Source: Candidatus Niyogibacteria bacterium CG10_big_fil_rev_8_21_14_0_10_42_19 (lineage in GTDB: Bacteria > Patescibacteriota > Minisyncoccia > 1-14-0-10-42-19). Taken from it: a stretch of 9,245 bases of DNA. Below are positions 5,389 through 9,245 of this stretch, in pieces. The stretch spans positions 1 to 9,245 of the forward strand of contig PFCN01000020.1 of the NCBI GenBank assembly GCA_002774705.1, in the 5' to 3' direction. The notes below the pieces were generated by a model. That model saw only the letters and a list, made by a program, of their open reading frames with translations. It ran no database searches and was not told the origin of the DNA. The position numbers were made by a program, and so were the translations under genes. How positions within the stretch are numbered: position 1 is the stretch's first letter; the number at the start of each line of letters is the position of its first letter.

Positions 5389-6480
5389 TTAATTGGTATT
5401 TTTTATGTCGTCTTCGCGGATGATAGTATCTTCGGGAATATCTTTTTTGGCCGTCTTTCCTACAACTCTGTTGATGTTGTACGGCTTTATACCGTGCCCC
5501 GGGCTCTTAAAGCAAATCATTTCGGCGGTAATAACAACCCCGACCGGAATGTTCACGCGAGCCACAATACTTTTGGAATGCTTGTTCCTGTGAGCAACTT
5601 CTTTTTCATGAAGATACTTCTCATTATCTTTTACCGCTTTTTCGATCCTGCGGATCTGTCTTGTCATTTCGGAAAACTCTATCGGGTCCAAGCTGACCGT
5701 TGCGTGATCCGGCCCGGGCAAGGTTTTATCCAAGGTAAAATGCCGCTCAACCGAAGAGGCGCCCAAAGCCACCGCGACTACTGTCGGAACAAAACCGATC
5801 TCATGACCCGAATAACCGATAGGCAATGGAGTATAACGCTTGATCATCAACGGAATAGCTCCGATATTCAGATCATCATCCGGCGTAGGATAAACCGAAA
5901 CACAATGCTTGATTATAAGCCGATCGTTATATTTAAGAACCGCGTCTACCGCCCTATCCACCTCGAATAAGTCTGACATGCCCGTAGACATAAAAATGGG
6001 CTGGCCCATTTGGGCCACATACTCCAAAAGTTGTGTATGAGTCAAGTCAAACGAAGCAATCTTCCAGCAATCCATTCCGACCCTCGAAAGAAGTTCGGCG
6101 CCTTTCAAATCAAAAGCTGTCACAAAAAATACCATTCCCAATTCATGGGCGAGAACTTTTAACGCGCAAAGATCTTCTTCCGAAAGCTCCAATTTACGAC
6201 GATATTCGCCGTAAGTAGACCCAAGCCCCCTACCCCGAGAAGAGGTCTGAGGGGACGCGAGCATTTCTTTGGTAAAAGTCTCGTTTAAAAATCTTTTTTG
6301 GAATTTAACGGCATCAGCCCCAGCAAACGCGGCGGCTTTTACCGATTTTTTGGCAAGTTCAAAATCACCGTTATGATTGTTGCCGATTTCGGCAATAATA
6401 AAACAAGGATGATCACTCCCGACAAATTTGTTCCCTACTTTGATCGCCTTAGAGAGAGGCAAAGGGGGTGCGAGAGACAT
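5389..6480 (-). CDS. neuB: NeuB-family nonulosonic acid synthase with SAF domain
   Basis: Predicted to condense phosphoenolpyruvate with a hexose-type sugar (or its 6-phosphate) to give a 3-deoxy-nonulosonic acid. The 363 residues form a TIM barrel (about 25-280) plus a C-terminal SAF, or antifreeze-like, domain (about 300-360). Seen: IAEIGNNHNGD (29-39), VKFQ (58-61), KIASFD (140-145), VSVYPTP (194-200), metal-ligand His226 in GYSGHE and His247 in ERHFTLD, then PGPDHA (255-260). The start has AAAGGAG 5 nt upstream. In the SAF domain, where NeuB enzymes usually have an RRS or RS pair that reaches the neighbouring subunit's substrate, this protein has Lys303-Ser304. It is coupled to a KdsC-like phosphatase, which favours a phosphorylated substrate. 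Family membership is clear. Whether the product is KDN, Neu5Ac, legionaminic, pseudaminic or something else cannot be read from sequence alone. Confidence 0.93.
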   Translation of the reverse strand: MSLAPPLPLSKAIKVGNKFVGSDHPCFIIAEIGNNHNGDFELAKKSVKAAAFAGADAVKFQKRFLNETFTKEMLASPQTSSRGRGLGSTYGEYRRKLELSEEDLCALKVLAHELGMVFFVTAFDLKGAELLSRVGMDCWKIASFDLTHTQLLEYVAQMGQPIFMSTGMSDLFEVDRAVDAVLKYNDRLIIKHCVSVYPTPDDDLNIGAIPLMIKRYTPLPIGYSGHEIGFVPTVVAVALGASSVERHFTLDKTLPGPDHATVSLDPIEFSEMTRQIRRIEKAVKDNEKYLHEKEVAHRNKHSKSIVARVNIPVGVVITAEMICFKSPGHGIKPYNINRVVGKTAKKDIPEDTIIREDDIKNTN

Positions 6481-6543
6481 TTTTTCTCCTTTTTATATTT
6501 ATTTTTAAGAAGGATATTTCAAAAAACAATAACCATAATCATA

Positions 6544-6575
6544 ATTATATTTACATTTTTAGTGGAGGACGTCAA
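6544..6575 (-). promoter_or_regulatory. Weak candidate promoter for neuB
   Basis: In the 126-nt gap between the methyltransferase and neuB, the minus strand has TTGACG (6575-6570) and TATAAT (6549-6544). The hexamers are good but the 20-nt spacer is longer than ideal. No terminator is evident after the methyltransferase gene, so read-through is equally possible. Confidence 0.3.
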
Positions 6576-6606
6576 TTTTGATAAAATATTTTTTTATTAC
6601 CTTTAA

Positions 6607-7395
6607 TTAGTTTCTTTCAAAAATGCAATTATAGAGAGGCATGCCCTTTCTACCTCTTTGGTGTTGAGACAAAAGCTTAAACCCGGCTTCTTTCATAAAT
6701 TCGTAAACCCTTGTCGGGTGTTCGGCCTCATCAACCTCTATGAGAGCCGACCTTAATCGCGAATCCTTAAAGGTGTTTATAGCTCCTTGCAAAACTCCCC
6801 ACTCCGCTCCGTCAACATCCAGCTTAATATGATTGGGAGTTTTTAGCCCAAACATTTTGATAACATCATCTAATTTAAGAGAAAGAAGCGGATAAAAACT
6901 TTCTTTGTTGTCCAGAGCCACCGGAAAAGGAAAGATCTCTCTTTCGCATTTATTTAATTTTATATTCCTCAAAAGCGCGCGATACGGAGCAATGCTCGGC
7001 TCAAAGGAGTAAACGGCAATATTTTTATCCGCGACGGCATATGCAACAAAAGAATACGCCCCGACATGCGCGCCGATATCACAAAAAACGTCGCCCGGTT
7101 TTACGTGAGTTTCTATCCAATTTACCGTCTCGGGCTCTTTGCGACACGCCGAGAATCTGGTCATCTGCGCGGGACTATAAGCGCTCATCCAAATTTCCGC
7201 TTTTTCATAATCCAGCTTATCTATAACTTCAAGCTCGTCTTTCAAAAACGCCTTAAAAGAAAGCCATAAGTCACGGGGCCTCGCAAATCTATATTTTTTG
7301 AATTTCTTTTTTCGATTGAGATATTTTTTTAGGTCACGCAATTTTTGCCATGATTCATCCGAAAAAAAAGTTTTTAGAATATTGTTCAAAAACAT
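6607..7395 (-). CDS. FkbM-family SAM-dependent methyltransferase
   Basis: Predicted class I SAM-dependent O-methyltransferase of the FkbM family, common in surface-glycan loci, probably methylating a sugar hydroxyl. Of 262 residues, the first 90 are a basic N-terminal region without recognised motifs. The catalytic domain shows motif I FCDIGAHVG (104-112), the adenosine-binding acid Glu132 in SFEP, KLDVDGAEWGVLQGA (191-205) and ALIEVDE (217-223). The region between VALD (159-162) and LKLDDVI (173-179) is much shorter than I expect for FkbM proteins, about 10 residues instead of 30 or more. The start at 7395 has no clear RBS. The start region overlaps the -35 region of the divergent CMP-sugar synthetase promoter. 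It is upstream of neuB on the same strand with a 126-nt gap. The acceptor is unknown. Confidence 0.88.
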   Translation of the reverse strand: MFLNNILKTFFSDESWQKLRDLKKYLNRKKKFKKYRFARPRDLWLSFKAFLKDELEVIDKLDYEKAEIWMSAYSPAQMTRFSACRKEPETVNWIETHVKPGDVFCDIGAHVGAYSFVAYAVADKNIAVYSFEPSIAPYRALLRNIKLNKCEREIFPFPVALDNKESFYPLLSLKLDDVIKMFGLKTPNHIKLDVDGAEWGVLQGAINTFKDSRLRSALIEVDEAEHPTRVYEFMKEAGFKLLSQHQRGRKGMPLYNCIFERN

Positions 7396-7413
7396 ATCTT
7401 TGACTGCTATAAT
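7385..7413 (+). promoter_or_regulatory. Extended -10 promoter of the CMP-sugar synthetase gene
   Basis: TGCTATAAT (7405-7413) is a perfect extended -10. A TTCAAA (7385-7390) lies 17 nt upstream of the hexamer and matches the -35 consensus at 4 of 6 positions. Transcription would begin near 7420, leaving a leader of about 17 nt that has no Shine-Dalgarno. The -35 box lies within the first codons of the divergent methyltransferase gene. Confidence 0.6.
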
Positions 7414-7436
7414 AAAAATGTTAACTTAATTTTAAT

Positions 7437-8174
7437 ATGGAAACAAGCAAAATAAAAGTTCTCGGTATAGTGGGGGCGCGATCAGGCTCAAAAGGAATAC
7501 ACGATAAAAACATCCGACCCCTTTTAGGGAAACCTTTAATGGCGTGGGTAATTGAGGCGGCAAAAAAATCGAAATATATTTCTCGCCTTATTATTTCCAC
7601 CGACTCTAAAGAATATACCGATATAGCCAAAAAGCACGGGGCTGAAGCGCCATTTTTAAGACCGGAAGAAATTTCGGGAGACGAGGCGTCAGACATAGAT
7701 TATCTTACTCATGCTGTATCATGGCTTGAACAAAACGAAGGGTGGAAGCCCGACATCATACTTCGCCTGCCACCCACCTCCCCTCTTTGTAAAACCGAAT
7801 CCATTGATGCCTGCGTTGAACTTTTACTTAACGATCCGGACGCGACCTCTTCAAGAACAATTATAGAGGCGCCAAAGCATCCATATAAGCTTTGGAAGAT
7901 TGAAGATGATCATCTCTTGCCCTTCATCCCCAAAGAACAGACCGGATTTGACGAACCATCAAACATGGCGCGCCAGCTCTTCCCCCCCGCATACGCCCAT
8001 GTTGACGTGATAGCCGTAAGATACGACACGTTGATGAAAGACCTTCTCTTAACAGGGAAAAAAGTAAGATATCATAAAATTCCAAAAACTGACGCAGTGG
8101 ATATAGACAATGAGATAGATTTTATGTTGGCGGAATTTCTTTTGAAAAGACGGCTCAATGGCTCAATAACTTAA
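7437..8174 (+). CDS. neuA: CMP-nonulosonate synthetase (acylneuraminate cytidylyltransferase family)
   Basis: Predicted to activate the nonulosonic acid: acid + CTP gives CMP-sugar + PPi. The 245 residues are normal for a single-domain NeuA, PseF or LegF type enzyme. Seen: the CTP-binding loop ARSGSKGIHDKN (14-25), IISTDS (52-57), PPTSPL (112-117), MARQLFPPAY (177-186) and the Mg-binding DIDNEIDF (222-229). Departures from Neu5Ac enzymes are Cys118 where TSPLR is usual, and HVDVIAVR (188-195) where NGAIY is usual; both lie in or near substrate-facing segments, so the sugar may not be Neu5Ac. The gene is alone on the plus strand, 41 bp from the divergent methyltransferase. It has no Shine-Dalgarno, so it may be translated from a near-leaderless mRNA. 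Its last 12 bp overlap the convergent transferase gene. A C7 run lies at 7982-7988. KDO cytidylyltransferase is a less likely alternative. Confidence 0.9.
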   Translation: METSKIKVLGIVGARSGSKGIHDKNIRPLLGKPLMAWVIEAAKKSKYISRLIISTDSKEYTDIAKKHGAEAPFLRPEEISGDEASDIDYLTHAVSWLEQNEGWKPDIILRLPPTSPLCKTESIDACVELLLNDPDATSSRTIIEAPKHPYKLWKIEDDHLLPFIPKEQTGFDEPSNMARQLFPPAYAHVDVIAVRYDTLMKDLLLTGKKVRYHKIPKTDAVDIDNEIDFMLAEFLLKRRLNGSIT

Positions 8175-8191
8175 TAACTCAATAACTTTAT
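8152..8191. repeat. Five-copy 8-bp tandem repeat over two convergent stop codons
   Basis: The units start at 8152, 8160, 8168, 8176 and 8184. The first two are identical (GGCTCAAT) and the others are variants around AACTCAAT. The array contains the stop codons of both the synthetase (8172-8174, plus) and the transferase (8165-8163, minus). Since 8 is not a multiple of 3, gain or loss of a unit would alter both C-termini. Confidence 0.75.
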
Positions 8192-9245
8192 TTACTATTC
8201 TTCCAGACGACCGCCCGTCAACTTTATACATCAGTTCTTTGCGCATAACCTCCCTTTTATCGGAATCAATATTTTTATCATCCAAATAATTTTTTAACGC
8301 GTTATAAAGTTCCTCGAAATTGCGGGTCTGCCTTACTCCCCCGGTATCAAAAATATCCTTATAATGCTCTCGCAAAGCCAGCCGCCTGACAGACCGATGA
8401 AACGGCCTTTTTTTATTTCCGTCAAAAGCAACCGAGACCGCCGGAACATCCATGGCCACCGCCTCCATAAAGGCAGTACTATAAATAATAACCGCAACGG
8501 ACGTATGCCTCATAGCGCCGAAATATATCTCTTTATGCTCGGGTTTATTTAAAAATTTAACTTTTGGATGTTCCTGGAAACGATCGTACTTGAGCTTATC
8601 AAATTCCTTATCCTTTCCTCTGCCACCCAGATACGGACGAAGCACCAAATAAATATTCGAACCAAATTTACCCGAATCTATCCACTTAAGGATCTTCTCG
8701 ATTATATCCGGCTCGTCGGGCGCATAAGAGCTCCCTGAAATATAAAGGATAAACCTCCCATCTTCGGGCAGGCCCACATTTTTGTAAAACTCCGCGCGCG
8801 GTACTTCGTGTTGTTTGCCCGCCAGCATATCAAACTGCGGGAACCCCACTAAAAAGATCTGATCTTTTTTATACGACTGATAATTTATCGCAAATTTTTT
8901 GACCTGCTCGCTTTGCGCGAGCAATTTATCGGCCTGAAAAGGAAGATAGAACTTATCAAAATGATCCCAATTAGATATCATCCCTAATGTCTTTGTGCCG
9001 TTCTTTTTTGCTTCCGCCAAAAGCAGTTGGTCAAAGTGGCCGAAAAGATGCGGGACAAACACCATGTCCGGCTTATATTTATCAAAATAAACCTTAAAAG
9101 GCCGGGAAGAATATATTTTGTAATATAAATAAGGGACAACCCTCTTCCGCACAAAACGCAAACGACCGAAAGTATTTGCGATAAGCCATTTAATAGGGGC
9201 CAAATATAGGCGGCCCCCACCAGCCGGCTCATCCGGGCGCATACC
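8163..9245 (-). CDS. GT-B-like glycosyltransferase or glycerophosphotransferase, 5' end outside window
   Basis: The frame stays open to the window edge. An ATG at 9242 gives 359 residues but no RBS can be checked, so the true start is probably further upstream. No membrane segment is obvious. The sequence has an alternating strand-helix pattern with features of a GT-B fold: YKPDMVFVPHLF (56-67, counted from that ATG), a strand and glycine turn ILYISGSSYAPDEPD (165-179) at the start of a C-terminal domain, and YSTAFMEAVAMDVPAV (254-269), which is the nucleotide-binding-site pattern in CDP-glycerol transferases, UDP-GlcNAc epimerases and related enzymes. It likely transfers a sugar or alditol phosphate to the surface glycan. 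Using the CMP-nonulosonate as donor would fit the locus but is not shown. The 3' end overlaps the convergent synthetase gene by 12 bp with no terminator. The fold call is moderate and the donor unknown. Confidence 0.72.
   Translation of the reverse strand, partial: GMRPDEPAGGGRLYLAPIKWLIANTFGRLRFVRKRVVPYLYYKIYSSRPFKVYFDKYKPDMVFVPHLFGHFDQLLLAEAKKNGTKTLGMISNWDHFDKFYLPFQADKLLAQSEQVKKFAINYQSYKKDQIFLVGFPQFDMLAGKQHEVPRAEFYKNVGLPEDGRFILYISGSSYAPDEPDIIEKILKWIDSGKFGSNIYLVLRPYLGGRGKDKEFDKLKYDRFQEHPKVKFLNKPEHKEIYFGAMRHTSVAVIIYSTAFMEAVAMDVPAVSVAFDGNKKRPFHRSVRRLALREHYKDIFDTGGVRQTRNFEELYNALKNYLDDKNIDSDKREVMRKELMYKVDGRSSGRIVNKVIELLSY

Noticed and set aside
5494..5970. 158-codon plus-strand frame opposite neuB
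   Set aside because: Antisense shadow; the minus-strand frame holds every NeuB motif.
6520..6550. Microsatellite-like ATAACC/ATAATC/ATAATT run
   Set aside because: Units are too degenerate and few, in an AT-rich gap; likely composition.

Overview
The window is bacterial. It has compact, mostly same-strand genes, strong A-rich GGAGG-type ribosome binding sites, ATG plus GTG and TTG starts, and U-tailed intrinsic terminators, at a moderately low GC content that I judged by eye. Such surface-sugar loci occur in many Gram-negative and candidate-phylum bacteria. Nothing here fixes the taxon, and no rRNA, tRNA, mobile element or CRISPR array is visible.

The window is part of a surface-polysaccharide locus built around a CMP-activated nonulosonic (sialic-acid-like) sugar. 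Read along the minus strand from the right, the genes are: a GT-B-like transferase, cut by the window edge (8163-9245); an FkbM-family methyltransferase (6607-7395); a NeuB-type nonulosonate synthase with a C-terminal SAF domain (5389-6480); a KdsC-like HAD phosphatase (4841-5377); an intrinsic terminator and a fresh promoter; a PtmA-like short-chain dehydrogenase (3765-4667); a full-length transketolase (1795-3729); a 306-nt non-coding gap rich in hairpins; and an aldehyde dehydrogenase (25-1488). Only the CMP-sugar synthetase (neuA-like, 7437-8174) is on the plus strand. It is divergent from the methyltransferase and converges on, and overlaps, the transferase gene.

NeuB would condense phosphoenolpyruvate with a sugar, and the cytidylyltransferase would charge the product with CMP. 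A KdsC-like phosphatase translationally coupled to NeuB suggests the 9-phosphate route (phosphorylated hexose to nonulosonate-9-phosphate to free acid), as in KDN-type pathways. No UDP-GlcNAc 2-epimerase, aminotransferase or acetyltransferase is visible here. The dehydrogenase, transketolase and aldehyde dehydrogenase form a second transcription block that could make or tailor an unusual precursor. That link is inference from proximity only.

The most notable non-coding signals are: a perfect 11-bp hairpin with the dehydrogenase stop codon in its loop, just before the transketolase RBS; an approximately 80-nt inverted repeat in the dehydrogenase leader; a run of U-tailed hairpins with a mutually exclusive long-range helix before the aldehyde dehydrogenase; a G8 tract inside transketolase; and an 8-bp tandem repeat spanning two overlapping convergent stop codons.
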